From NCBI RefSeq assembly GCF_902506265.1, contig NZ_LR733556.1, positions 62,001-126,000 on the forward strand: DNA of 64,000 bases, in the 5' to 3' direction. Origin of the DNA: Flavobacterium sp. 9AF (GTDB taxonomy: Bacteria > Bacteroidota > Bacteroidia > Flavobacteriales > Flavobacteriaceae). A program made the position numbers and the translations under genes. This document shows, piece by piece, positions 52,529-60,030 of the stretch; position 1 is the first letter of the stretch, and every line of letters begins with the position of its first letter. Below the pieces are notes generated by a model. That model saw only the letters and a program-made list of their open reading frames with translations, ran no database searches and had not been told where the DNA came from.

Positions 52529-52625
52529 ATCGAAAATATGCCCGTCTGAGTATTTTAATTTGTGAATACTAGTGAATTTTTGGATAATGAAAATAATTTT
52601 GTGCTTATAAACAGAATTATTTTAC

Positions 52626-53234
52626 ATGAAAAATAGATTTAAGAGATTTAAAAAAAGTTTTTGCTATATTCTTTTTTGTACATTTAGTGTACTACATGGA
52701 CAAGACAAAAAAAATAGTTTCCCTATCACTTTGTCGATTTTTAATGAATCAACTGTAATGCCTTTTACAAGTTTCTTTACTTTGCCAATCCATTCTGGAT
52801 TTCAATTTTCTACCGAATTAAATTATAATAAAATACTAAGAAATCGTTTGTTTCAAACATTTGGAACTAGCTATTATTATCATCAATACCTTAATCAAAG
52901 TGTTACAGTATTTACTGAATTGGGCTATGAATTTAGAACAAATCTAGGAATTGAAACTTCTTTTTTGTTAGGAATAGGGTATATGAGGAGTTTTCGTACT
53001 TCTACAGAATATGAATTTGATAATGGGAGTTATAAAAAAAGTAGGAATCTAGGAGTAGGCCGATTTGTACCATCATTTTCTCTTGAGACAGGGTATTATA
53101 TTTTTCCTAAAAATGCTATTAGTTCTAAGGTGTTTTTAAAATATCAAACTTGGATTGAATATCCTTTTTCTCCAAATTTTATTGAAATAATGCCACATCA
53201 GAATGTACATATAGGAGTTAAATTTTATATATAA
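52626..53234 (+). CDS. Exported outer-membrane beta-barrel-like protein
   Basis: I do not recognise the family. The 202-residue protein has a basic signal peptide (MKNRFKRFKKSFCYILFCTF, cut after about VLHGQ). The rest alternates aromatic and polar residues in strands, for example LFQTFGTSYYYHQY, VFTELGYEFRTNLGIETSFL and VHIGVKFYI, ending in Ile. A small outer-membrane barrel is likely. A perfect -7 box TAATTTTG lies at 52594-52601. It is 21 bp upstream of the serine hydrolase gene, so the two are probably co-transcribed. Confidence 0.6.
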   Translation: MKNRFKRFKKSFCYILFCTFSVLHGQDKKNSFPITLSIFNESTVMPFTSFFTLPIHSGFQFSTELNYNKILRNRLFQTFGTSYYYHQYLNQSVTVFTELGYEFRTNLGIETSFLLGIGYMRSFRTSTEYEFDNGSYKKSRNLGVGRFVPSFSLETGYYIFPKNAISSKVFLKYQTWIEYPFSPNFIEIMPHQNVHIGVKFYI

Positions 53235-53255
53235 ATAAAATCTTTGGCTTAAATT

Positions 53256-54437
53256 ATGAAGAAAATAATTATTTTATTAAATATAGTATTTCTATACTAT
53301 TCATGTGAGAAAAATGAAATTGTTAACCCTGAGAAGTATAATTGTAATTTTACACATCTTGATTCAAGTGTTATTCATCCAAAACGAGACCAATATCAAA
53401 GCTTATTGGATGAATTAATTCAAAAAAGAGCTGTAGGTGTTTTAATGACTGTTTATAGTCCTGTAGATGGAGAATGGTCTGGTGCATCTGGTAAAGCAGA
53501 CTTGGCTAATAATATACCCATGCAATCTTGTATGATTTCTAGGATGGGATCAACTTTAAAAATGCTTACTGCAACTGTTATATTAATGTTATATGATGAA
53601 GGTAAAATAAATTTAGATCAAAAAATTAGTTATTATATTCAAGAAGATTATATAAATAAAATTAGAAATGCAGAATATGCTACTGTAAGACAATTGTTAC
53701 AGCATAGTAGTGGTATTTACAATTATATACAAAATCCGCGGTTTCAAACTGCTTCTATGAATGATTTGAGGAAAGTATGGCAACCTCATGAGCTTTTGTC
53801 TTACGCATATAATAAGAATCCTTATTTTGTATCAGGAACAGATGTTCGTTATTCTAATACAAATTATATTTTATTAGGATTATTAATTGAAAAAATTGAG
53901 AATAGACCTTTATATGAAGTATTTGATCAAAAAATTTTTCTTCCTTTAGGTATGTCAAATTCATTATTTGCTGCAAAAGATCCCATACCAGACAATCTTG
54001 TGAGAGGATATATTGATATATATAATAATTATAAAATCATTGAAAGTACTTTTTACAGTGGTTGGGATTATTATACAGCAGATGGTGGTTTATTATCTAA
54101 CTCTCATGATCTATTTTTATTTTTTAAGAGCTTAATGAACGGTGATGTTATTAGTACCGAATTATTAAATGAAATGCTAAATTGGAAATTCCCTAACGAA
54201 CAAAATCCTGATTTTTTTTCTATTGCTTATGGTTTGGGTATTTTTAAAATTCAAACTTCTATAGGTGAAGTTTATTTTCATAGTGGAGATGCTATTGGTT
54301 ATTATGCTAATATGATGTATGTTCCAAGTTTAGATACTTATATTGTATATGCTACTAATAGCAATTATGGGAAATTAGATGAATGGATATCTACACCAAA
54401 AGCAATTGATAATATACTCCATAAGGTGTGTCGATAA
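53256..54437 (+). CDS. Serine beta-lactamase-family (class C/DD-peptidase-like) lipoprotein
   Basis: The 393-residue protein has a lipobox ending LYYSC (Cys17) and the serine beta-lactamase fold: SxxK in MGSTLKML (Ser99, Lys102), YxN in RYSNTNYIL (Tyr near residue 199), and HSGD near residue 342 replacing KTG. RQLLQHSSGIYNY and GLLIEKIENRPLYEVFDQKI are typical of this family (PF00144). Members include DD-carboxypeptidases, esterases and D-amino acid amidases; true beta-lactamase activity is unlikely without other features. It is membrane-anchored and periplasmic or surface-exposed. It follows the barrel protein closely. Confidence 0.85.
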   Translation: MKKIIILLNIVFLYYSCEKNEIVNPEKYNCNFTHLDSSVIHPKRDQYQSLLDELIQKRAVGVLMTVYSPVDGEWSGASGKADLANNIPMQSCMISRMGSTLKMLTATVILMLYDEGKINLDQKISYYIQEDYINKIRNAEYATVRQLLQHSSGIYNYIQNPRFQTASMNDLRKVWQPHELLSYAYNKNPYFVSGTDVRYSNTNYILLGLLIEKIENRPLYEVFDQKIFLPLGMSNSLFAAKDPIPDNLVRGYIDIYNNYKIIESTFYSGWDYYTADGGLLSNSHDLFLFFKSLMNGDVISTELLNEMLNWKFPNEQNPDFFSIAYGLGIFKIQTSIGEVYFHSGDAIGYYANMMYVPSLDTYIVYATNSNYGKLDEWISTPKAIDNILHKVCR

Positions 54438-54532
54438 TAATCTATTTAGGTCTTGTAATAAAAAAAAATGGAAATCTGTAAGATTTTATTTCTTAGGGTG
54501 TCTAAAAGCAAATAATATTAAAAACATAAAGT

Positions 54533-55345
54533 ATGAAAAAAAATGTATTATTATCTCTTCTTATAATAATAATTGTATCTTGTTCAAAATCAGATAAAGA
54601 AATAACCTCTAATTATTCAAATTTATTAAGTCTTCCAGTTAAAACAATCAGAAAAAATAGTACAGGAACAATAATTAGAACCAGCCATTTTGAATACGAT
54701 AATTTAAAACGAAGAAAAAAAGTCACTTATTTAGATATTGATCCCAATCAAAATGCAGTTGAAACTTTAAATTATGAAAACGGAAAGATTATAAGGTATT
54801 TTGATTGGGATGATCCTTCTGTACCATTGCAAAAATATGTCTATTATTATGATGAAAATGGAATTAAAAATGAAGAACTTTATCAAGATGCTAATTTGTA
54901 TTATACATATGAATGGTATTATCGTCCAGATGGTGGTAAAGAAAAAAGGGTAAGGAATCCAGATCAAGCTGGAACATTAGTGATGACATTTTATTATCGA
55001 TTTGATTCAAATGGAAATTTGGAACGAGTAGTAAAGGACAATGTTAATCCTTCCTTAGAAGATATAGAATATACTTTTACTAATTATGATACAAAATTGC
55101 GCAGTGTTGTAAGTCCTGTACATGAGTTAATAACTTTCAACTTGTTAGATGTTGAAGCAACTAAATTGACTTCGCCAAATAATCCAGTTAATAATACTAA
55201 AAAATCATTAGTTTCTAATGTAGTAACAGAATCTTACAAACATGTGTATACATATAATGCTAAAGGACAGGTTATAGAAGATAAGGTATATACTTTTAAC
55301 GATGTGTTGTTTCAAACGGTTTCTATTGAATACCAGGATTTTTAA
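54533..55345 (+). CDS. Lipoprotein with YD-like repeats
   Basis: The 270-residue protein has lipobox IIIVSCSK (Cys17). The mature part contains YD-repeat-like segments: SHFEYDNLKRRKKVTYLD, TLNYENGKIIRYFDW, YVYYYDENGIKNEELYQD and FYYRFDSNGNLERVVKD, ending KHVYTYNAKGQVIEDKVY. This resembles short RHS/YD-type lipoproteins rather than large polymorphic toxins; no toxin domain is present. A similar architecture occurs in the protein at 58291. No function is assigned. It is separated from the serine hydrolase by 95 bp. Confidence 0.65.
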   Translation: MKKNVLLSLLIIIIVSCSKSDKEITSNYSNLLSLPVKTIRKNSTGTIIRTSHFEYDNLKRRKKVTYLDIDPNQNAVETLNYENGKIIRYFDWDDPSVPLQKYVYYYDENGIKNEELYQDANLYYTYEWYYRPDGGKEKRVRNPDQAGTLVMTFYYRFDSNGNLERVVKDNVNPSLEDIEYTFTNYDTKLRSVVSPVHELITFNLLDVEATKLTSPNNPVNNTKKSLVSNVVTESYKHVYTYNAKGQVIEDKVYTFNDVLFQTVSIEYQDF

Positions 55346-55405
55346 TTACAATCTTTATTAAAATAATTAATTTGTCTAAATCATTATTAATTTAATACAA
55401 AAATT

Positions 55406-56470
55406 ATGAAACGAATCTTAATCATTGGTCTATATATTTATTCTCTTAATTTACAAAGTCAAGAAAAATCAACTGTAAATGTTGAGGTAAATCCCGAAGT
55501 CTCCCTTTTTAGTATAGTTACTTATTTGTCTGGACATACTACTTTTGTTATTCCATCATCTTATCAAAATTTAGTAAAGAAAACTTTTAAACCTTATAAA
55601 AAACATCCAGCAGTTTCCTTAATAAAAAAAATGTATAAGAATAAAAATGTTGAGATTGAAAGTACTCATCCAATAATGGGCTTGTATTGTACAACTTTAC
55701 CTAATTTAAAGCCAAATTTTATTCTACAAAAAAATATTTCTGAAGAAGAATTTGAAAATTATCTGAAATACTTGAGGAATTTTTCAGATGAGATTGCTTA
55801 TTTGTCTTTTGTTGAACAGCAACAATCAGAATTTGAATCTTGGACTAATCCTGTTAAAGATACTATTAGTAAGTATAAATTGGCTGATAGATTAGGTTCT
55901 TTTTTTGGGTATCATAAGAATTTTAAAATTTGTTTGGATCCTTTTAATAGTTGGGGTGGCAAAGCTTTTATACCAAATGATAGCTCATTTGTTAAAAATA
56001 ATGCATGGTTCATTTTAGGATATAATATTTATAGGGAAGATGGCTCTGATATAACCAAGTCTCCAAAGTTTGATTATAAATTTATGCTTGTAGATCTGGT
56101 TTGGCATGAAGGAACACATACTTACATAAATCCTCTAATAGATATGTATAAAACAAAATTTGAGCCTTACAGTGCTTTATTGGATAAAGAATTACAAGAA
56201 AAATTACAAAAAGCAGGTCGATTCAAATGGAATTGGAATCAATTTATAAAAGAGCAAATTACACGAAGTGTAGTTGCTTACCTACAATTAAAATACTTTG
56301 GAGAAAAGGAATGGGAAAAAGAATGTTTAAAACAGTATAATATTGGTTTTGTTTATACTAAAGAAATTTCAAATATCTTAAAAAAATATGACGAAAATAG
56401 AAATGCAAAAACAGAATTCACAAATGTTTTTCAGCATATAATCAATTATTTTGAAACCATAATAGACTAA
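55406..56470 (+). CDS. DUF4932-like putative zinc metallopeptidase, exported
   Basis: The 354-residue protein has a signal peptide (MKRILIIGLYIYSLNLQSQ). The central motif LVWHEGTHTYINPL has His234, Glu235 and His238, an HExxH zinc site. Preceding conserved-looking segments are VNPEVSLFSIVTYLSGH and LGSFFGYHKNFKICLDPF. This fits DUF4932, a family of predicted but uncharacterised metallopeptidases in Bacteroidetes. The third ligand is not obvious. Its stop codon begins the 9-bp tandem repeat at 56468. Confidence 0.65.
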   Translation: MKRILIIGLYIYSLNLQSQEKSTVNVEVNPEVSLFSIVTYLSGHTTFVIPSSYQNLVKKTFKPYKKHPAVSLIKKMYKNKNVEIESTHPIMGLYCTTLPNLKPNFILQKNISEEEFENYLKYLRNFSDEIAYLSFVEQQQSEFESWTNPVKDTISKYKLADRLGSFFGYHKNFKICLDPFNSWGGKAFIPNDSSFVKNNAWFILGYNIYREDGSDITKSPKFDYKFMLVDLVWHEGTHTYINPLIDMYKTKFEPYSALLDKELQEKLQKAGRFKWNWNQFIKEQITRSVVAYLQLKYFGEKEWEKECLKQYNIGFVYTKEISNILKKYDENRNAKTEFTNVFQHIINYFETIID

Positions 56471-56494
56471 AATATCTAAAATATCTAAAATATC
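56468..56494. repeat. Three tandem copies of TAAAATATC
   Basis: TAAAATATC is repeated exactly at 56468, 56477 and 56486. The first copy includes the stop codon of the DUF4932-like gene. A short hairpin (AATCAAC/GTTGATT, 56541-56560) without a T run follows downstream. Confidence 0.8.
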
Positions 56495-56591
56495 TTAATT
56501 CTAAATTAAGATTAATAAAATCAAAGAATTTTAAATTTCTAATCAACTTTTTTGTTGATTATTATAAAATTATTATAAAAATGTTTTTTTA

Positions 56592-56786
56592 TTATGATTC
56601 ATCTTTAGTGGTTCTAATTAAACTTATACCTGAACTAAAAAATACTAATCCTAATACAGCATAAATAATTAGACTCTTAATATCTTGATTTCCTCCACCT
56701 GTATTGCTAAAAATTACAGCTGCGTAAATCAATGCCCCTATTCCTAAGGTGGTTAATACTGCTCCAAATATTCTTTTAAGATTCAT
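56592..56786 (-). CDS. Small two-helix membrane protein
   Basis: The 64-residue protein has two membrane helices, IFGAVLTTLGIGALIYAAVI and SLIIYAVLGLVFFSSGISLI, joined by the loop FSNTGGGNQDIK, and a charged C-terminus (RTTKDES). Small proteins of this pattern are frequent in flavobacteria and have no known function. A perfect -7 box TAAATTTG at 56820-56813 lies 26 bp upstream of the ATG, which supports a real gene. Confidence 0.7.
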   Translation of the reverse strand: MNLKRIFGAVLTTLGIGALIYAAVIFSNTGGGNQDIKSLIIYAVLGLVFFSSGISLIRTTKDES

Positions 56787-56812
56787 AATTTTATATTTAA
56801 ATTTATAATAGA

Positions 56813-56820
56813 CAAATTTA
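56813..56820 (-). promoter_or_regulatory. -7 promoter element for the two-helix membrane protein
   Basis: On the minus strand TAAATTTG is a perfect TAnnTTTG box 26 bp before the ATG at 56786. The -33 region carries only TTTA. Confidence 0.5.
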
Positions 56821-56964
56821 ATCTCGCTGGCATATAAACATTTTATATTATTCTAATGATTTATTATATTTTTATCATTTAAGTTTTGAAATTGTTTTTT
56901 TTCTAAAAAAAGTATGGAAAAAATATATTTTTTTAACAGAGAAAAACTGTTTTGTAGGAATAAG

Positions 56965-57043
56965 TACGTGTAAATACGTAGGAATTAGGCAAAAAATACG
57001 TGTAAATACGTATTGACAAAAAAAAGGCATTGTTTTATCTTTA
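56965..57043 (+). promoter_or_regulatory. Two identical 16-bp operators abutting the promoter of an orphan lipoprotein
   Basis: TACGTGTAAATACGTA occurs exactly at 56965-56980 and 56997-57012, 32 bp apart (about three helical turns). Each unit is itself a dyad, TACGT-N6-ACGTA. The second copy touches the -33 TTGAC starting at 57013, and a -7-like TATCTTTA lies at 57036-57043 with 20-bp spacing. This is the placement expected for an activator binding just upstream of polymerase; occlusion by a repressor is also possible. Confidence 0.75.
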
Positions 57044-57078
57044 ACAAAAGATAATTTATAATACTAATAATTTTAAAA

Positions 57079-57528
57079 ATGCCTATGACAAAAAAAATAC
57101 TTTATATATCATTTTATTTTTTAATTCTATCCTGTGCTACCAAAAAAGAAAAATTAACATTTTCAAAATTTATTATTAGCGATGCTAAAGGGTACACAGA
57201 AATAGAGGTAGAGGAAAATGGTTCAATATATATAAGCGACAATCTAATAGGATTGGTCGATAAAGAAGGAACAATTACTACTAAGCACGGTACTCTTTTA
57301 GCTGAAGTGGATGAACAAAATTTTATACATGATGCAGACGGTAATGCATTAGTTCAAATCGATAAAAATGGCACCGTAGAAAATAGTGGAGGAGATGCGA
57401 TAACATGGTCTGAAAATGGATTATTATTAAAAAACAATCAACCTATAGGATTTAAAATTTTTCCTGCAAACAAAGAATCTTTTCAAACCGCTTCCATATT
57501 GTTGTATTTGCACCGCACTATAAAATAG
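57079..57528 (+). CDS. Lipoprotein of unknown function (first of a paralogous pair)
   Basis: The 149-residue protein has lipobox LILSCAT (Cys19). The Met at the third codon gives an equally good start (57085). The mature protein is beta-rich and repetitive: FSKFIISDAKGYTEIEVEEN, GSIYISDNLIGLVDKEGTI, DADGNALVQIDKNGTVENSG and ITWSENGLLLKNNQPIG, then ESFQTASILLYLHRT. The D-x-G spacing suggests a small beta-solenoid. The downstream gene product is clearly related and colinear. No family is recognised. Its promoter carries a striking pair of operators (56965). Confidence 0.6.
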   Translation: MPMTKKILYISFYFLILSCATKKEKLTFSKFIISDAKGYTEIEVEENGSIYISDNLIGLVDKEGTITTKHGTLLAEVDEQNFIHDADGNALVQIDKNGTVENSGGDAITWSENGLLLKNNQPIGFKIFPANKESFQTASILLYLHRTIK

Positions 57529-57707
57529 CTATTTCATAATAAACTTGCGCAAATGGTAATTATGTAACTTTTTTAAAACAAACTATAAACTTTTAAACTT
57601 TTATTGTAACTAATTTTAATCAATTTAGATATAAATGGAGTTTTTCTAAACATGAAAACTGAGTAAAGGTGTAATTTAGAAATAATAACTATTTAAAGTT
57701 TTAAAAG

Positions 57708-58148
57708 ATGAAAAAATTAATTTGGTTAATTGGCTTGCTAGCATTTTTAAGTTGCGAAACAGAATCTGATAAATTTATTTATTCAAAATTTAAAATTACT
57801 GATGCGAATGGGCAATCTATAATAAGAGTTGATGATAAAGGTAATGTTTATAAACAAGGAAATAGAGTTGGTAATATTGAAAAAAAAGGGGTTATACTAG
57901 ATAAAAAAGGGAGAATTGTTTTGAAACTAAGTGATAATAAAACCAGTTTTCTTGATAGTGAAGATAAAAAAGTAATAGAAATCAGTTCAACAGGAGAGTT
58001 TATAAATACTACTAATGATAAGATACATTGGTCTGATTCGGGTGAATTAATGAAAGGTGATGAAAATACAGGTATTGCAATATCTGCAACTGAAAAAGAA
58101 TTACTTCAAATAGCTTCTGTTCTTCTCTATATATTTTATATCGTATAA
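57708..58148 (+). CDS. Lipoprotein of unknown function (second of a paralogous pair)
   Basis: The 146-residue protein has lipobox LAFLSCE (Cys16). It aligns end to end with the product of the previous gene: YSKFKITDANGQSIIRVDDK, GNVYKQGNRVGNIEKKGVI, DSEDKKVIEISSTGEFINTT and IHWSDSGELMKGDENTG, then ELLQIASVLLYIFYIV. The shared hydrophobic C-terminal ASxLLY segment is unusual for a lipoprotein. Neither copy of the 16-bp operator precedes it, so it is either co-transcribed with its paralogue or differently regulated. A TAATTTAG near 57672 is a weak -7 candidate. No function is assigned. Confidence 0.6.
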   Translation: MKKLIWLIGLLAFLSCETESDKFIYSKFKITDANGQSIIRVDDKGNVYKQGNRVGNIEKKGVILDKKGRIVLKLSDNKTSFLDSEDKKVIEISSTGEFINTTNDKIHWSDSGELMKGDENTGIAISATEKELLQIASVLLYIFYIV

Positions 58149-58256
58149 AAAGCAAAGTTTTTTTAATTGAATTATTAATTAGTTGATTATTAAAATTTTA
58201 TGTTTATTTTTTCTAGATGGTTTAAATAAAAAATTTTTTTATAAAAAACGAATTTG

Positions 58257-58264
58257 TATTTTTG
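58257..58264 (+). promoter_or_regulatory. -7 promoter element for the YD-like exported protein
   Basis: TATTTTTG is a perfect TAnnTTTG box, 26 bp before the ATG at 58291. No -33 TTG is seen at the usual spacing. Confidence 0.5.
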
Positions 58265-58290
58265 TAGTCCCAAATCTAACAAATACACCT

Positions 58291-59142
58291 ATGAAAAAAC
58301 AATTACTTTCCCTATTAGGGTTTGTATTAGCTATCTTTGTACAAGCTCAAGAAACTGAAGTTTCAATCAAATTAAAACAAATTACAAGTGTAGAAACGAA
58401 TACCAAAACAGGTGAATATATTACAAAAAAATATTCATTTCAAAATGGTAAGCTTACTTCTATTAAGACTTCAGATATAATTCAATCTTTTTTTTATAAT
58501 AAGGAGGGTTATTTAGATAAAACAGTACGTGAAAATGAAATGAGTGATTGGAAGGAGATTGCTACTTATTTTTATGATGACAAAAATAATCTTGTAAAAT
58601 ATGTGAATGAATATGAAGATGGAGGGAAAAGTGTTACCAAAACTATAAGTTATAAGTACGAAGGAAATAAAATAAATGCAATTACTAAAAAAAGTAATAG
58701 CTCATTAAAGTTTGTTCAATGGATTGATTATACTTTAGAAAATGGGAGAATAATTAATGAATCGGAGCGAGATATTAATGGAAAAGTAATTACAAACAAA
58801 AAAATTGATTATATTGAAGGTGATCTTATTGCCTATAAAGGTGTTTTTGGAGATCGTTCTACAGATAGTTATGACTATGATGATAAGCAGTCTGCTATGA
58901 GATTATTAGTGCAAAATGTTTTTGGGAAAAACTATAAAACAATTGTAACATTAATTGCACCACATGAAAAAGAATTTTCACTTGAAAGTATATCTTATCA
59001 TAACTTTTTAAAATTCTCTTCTACAACACCTTCAAAGAAACAATATGAATACAGTTATACTTATAATGATTTAAATTATCCTAAAACTCATATAGAACAT
59101 ACAGGATTGTTAAAAACTATTGTGAATTATGAATATGAATAA
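58291..59142 (+). CDS. Exported protein with YD-like repeats
   Basis: I choose the ATG at 58291, which gives the signal peptide MKKQLLSLLGFVLAIFVQAQ; the longer open frame upstream crosses the promoter. The mature ~260 residues contain YD-like beta-strand repeats: KKYSFQNGKLTSIKTSD, YFYDDKNNLVKYVNEYEDGG, SYKYEGNKINAITKKS and YTYNDLNYPKTHIEH. It resembles the lipoprotein at 54533 in style but lacks a lipobox, and has no sorting domain or toxin module. Such proteins are common and uncharacterised in flavobacteria. It ends before a 397-bp intergenic stretch. Confidence 0.62.
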   Translation: MKKQLLSLLGFVLAIFVQAQETEVSIKLKQITSVETNTKTGEYITKKYSFQNGKLTSIKTSDIIQSFFYNKEGYLDKTVRENEMSDWKEIATYFYDDKNNLVKYVNEYEDGGKSVTKTISYKYEGNKINAITKKSNSSLKFVQWIDYTLENGRIINESERDINGKVITNKKIDYIEGDLIAYKGVFGDRSTDSYDYDDKQSAMRLLVQNVFGKNYKTIVTLIAPHEKEFSLESISYHNFLKFSSTTPSKKQYEYSYTYNDLNYPKTHIEHTGLLKTIVNYEYE

Positions 59143-59539
59143 TTATCTTTAATAAATTAGCAAACAGGCTGTTCGAAAAGTGCAATCTTGCCAAGTTGAA
59201 CTTGTTTCAGCTTCTATAAATTATTTGATTTTCAACTATTATTAGATTCCGGAATAGAAGATTCAACGAAGTTGAATAAATTCGGTATGACAAATCAAGA
59301 CTTTTTAGACAATCTCTTTGTTTTTTATAATGAATGAATAAAATGTTATAATTGATTTATAACACAAGTAAAAATAAAATTCTCTTTTTATTCCAATAAA
59401 TTCCTCTTTCGTTCTTAATTTTTATTTCTCCACTATTTATGTTTTACATTTGTAGCGAGAATTATTTATGTCTATTAGGATTTTTTTATATTTCGAATAG
59501 TAGATTAAAAACTTAAATTAACCATTAAAAACTTGTATT
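59143..59539. other. 397-bp intergenic region with repeat element and promoter
   Basis: The first part holds the decayed repeat copy at 59166-59315. The rest is AT-rich and non-coding, with a perfect -7 box TACATTTG at 59445-59452, 87 bp before the next ATG. Pyrimidine-rich tracts (CTTTTTATTCC, CTCTTTCGTTC) precede it. The long leader between the -7 box and the ATG is unexplained. No RNA gene was recognised. Confidence 0.6.
59166..59315. repeat. Diverged copy of the 38525 repeat element
   Basis: It begins AGGCTGTTCGAAAAGTGCAA and contains GTTGAACTTGTTTCAG, matching the start of the 38525 element (GCTGTCCAAAAAGTAAT ... CTGAACTTGTTTCAG). The right end ACTTTTTAGACAATCT is an imperfect inverted copy of the left end. 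The terminal repeats have decayed compared with the copy at 38525. Confidence 0.6.
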
Positions 59540-60025
59540 ATGAAGCACAAAAAAACAAAGTATTATGTTGCTTTACTCTTCGGTCTTGGCTTTATGACCA
59601 CTCAGGCACAACAAAGCATGGTGAGTTCTGGAGGAAATGCATCCGGCACAGGTGGTAGTACTTCTTATTCTGTTGGACAAATTGTTTACACAACCCATGT
59701 GGGTACCAATGGATCAGTAGCGCAAGGTGTACAACAACCTTTTGAAATCCAAACCGTTTTAGGATCAGAAATCTTCTCTATTACTTTAGATGTCGCTATT
59801 TATCCCAATCCAACTACTGATGTATTGAATTTATCAATTAAAGAGACACAGTTTTCAAATTTATCGTATCAACTTGTTGATTTTAACGGTAGAGTTTTGG
59901 TAAATAGTTTGATTAATAATCAAGATACAACTATTATTATGAATGATTATCAAAAAGCTATATATATGCTGAATGTCGTAGAAAACAATAAAATTATTAA
60001 AACATTTAAAATCATTAAAAACTAA
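59540..60025 (+). CDS. Small type IX secreted protein
   Basis: The 161-residue protein has a signal peptide (KTKYYVALLFGLGFMTTQAQ). A short Gly/Ser-rich domain follows (SSGGNASGTGGSTSYSVGQI, then a GTNGSVAQGVQQPFEIQTVL segment), common at the N-terminus of small flavobacterial cargo proteins. From about residue 90 there is a type A sorting domain (VAIYPNPTTDVLNLSIKE ... YMLNVVENNKIIKTFKIIKN). It should be exported by the type IX machinery. The domain before the sorting signal is too short for a known enzyme. A fibre-like protein gene follows after 5 bp, so they are co-transcribed. Confidence 0.82.
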   Translation: MKHKKTKYYVALLFGLGFMTTQAQQSMVSSGGNASGTGGSTSYSVGQIVYTTHVGTNGSVAQGVQQPFEIQTVLGSEIFSITLDVAIYPNPTTDVLNLSIKETQFSNLSYQLVDFNGRVLVNSLINNQDTTIIMNDYQKAIYMLNVVENNKIIKTFKIIKN

Positions 60026-60030
60026 AATTT

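Noticed and set aside
52535..52565. GAAAATATGCCCGTCTGAGTA region before 52626 looks faintly like the LytTR-type spacer and half-site.
   Set aside because: The second half-site has too many mismatches and the distance to a -7 box does not fit the 28-bp rule seen at the other three sites.
56541..56560. Hairpin AATCAAC/GTTGATT considered as a terminator.
   Set aside because: No T run follows on either strand at the proper position.
59383..59416. Pyrimidine-rich near-repeat TCTTTTTATTCC/TCTTTCGTTCTT upstream of 59540, considered as another LytTR site.
   Set aside because: The period is 22 bp and the halves match each other and the LytTR consensus poorly.
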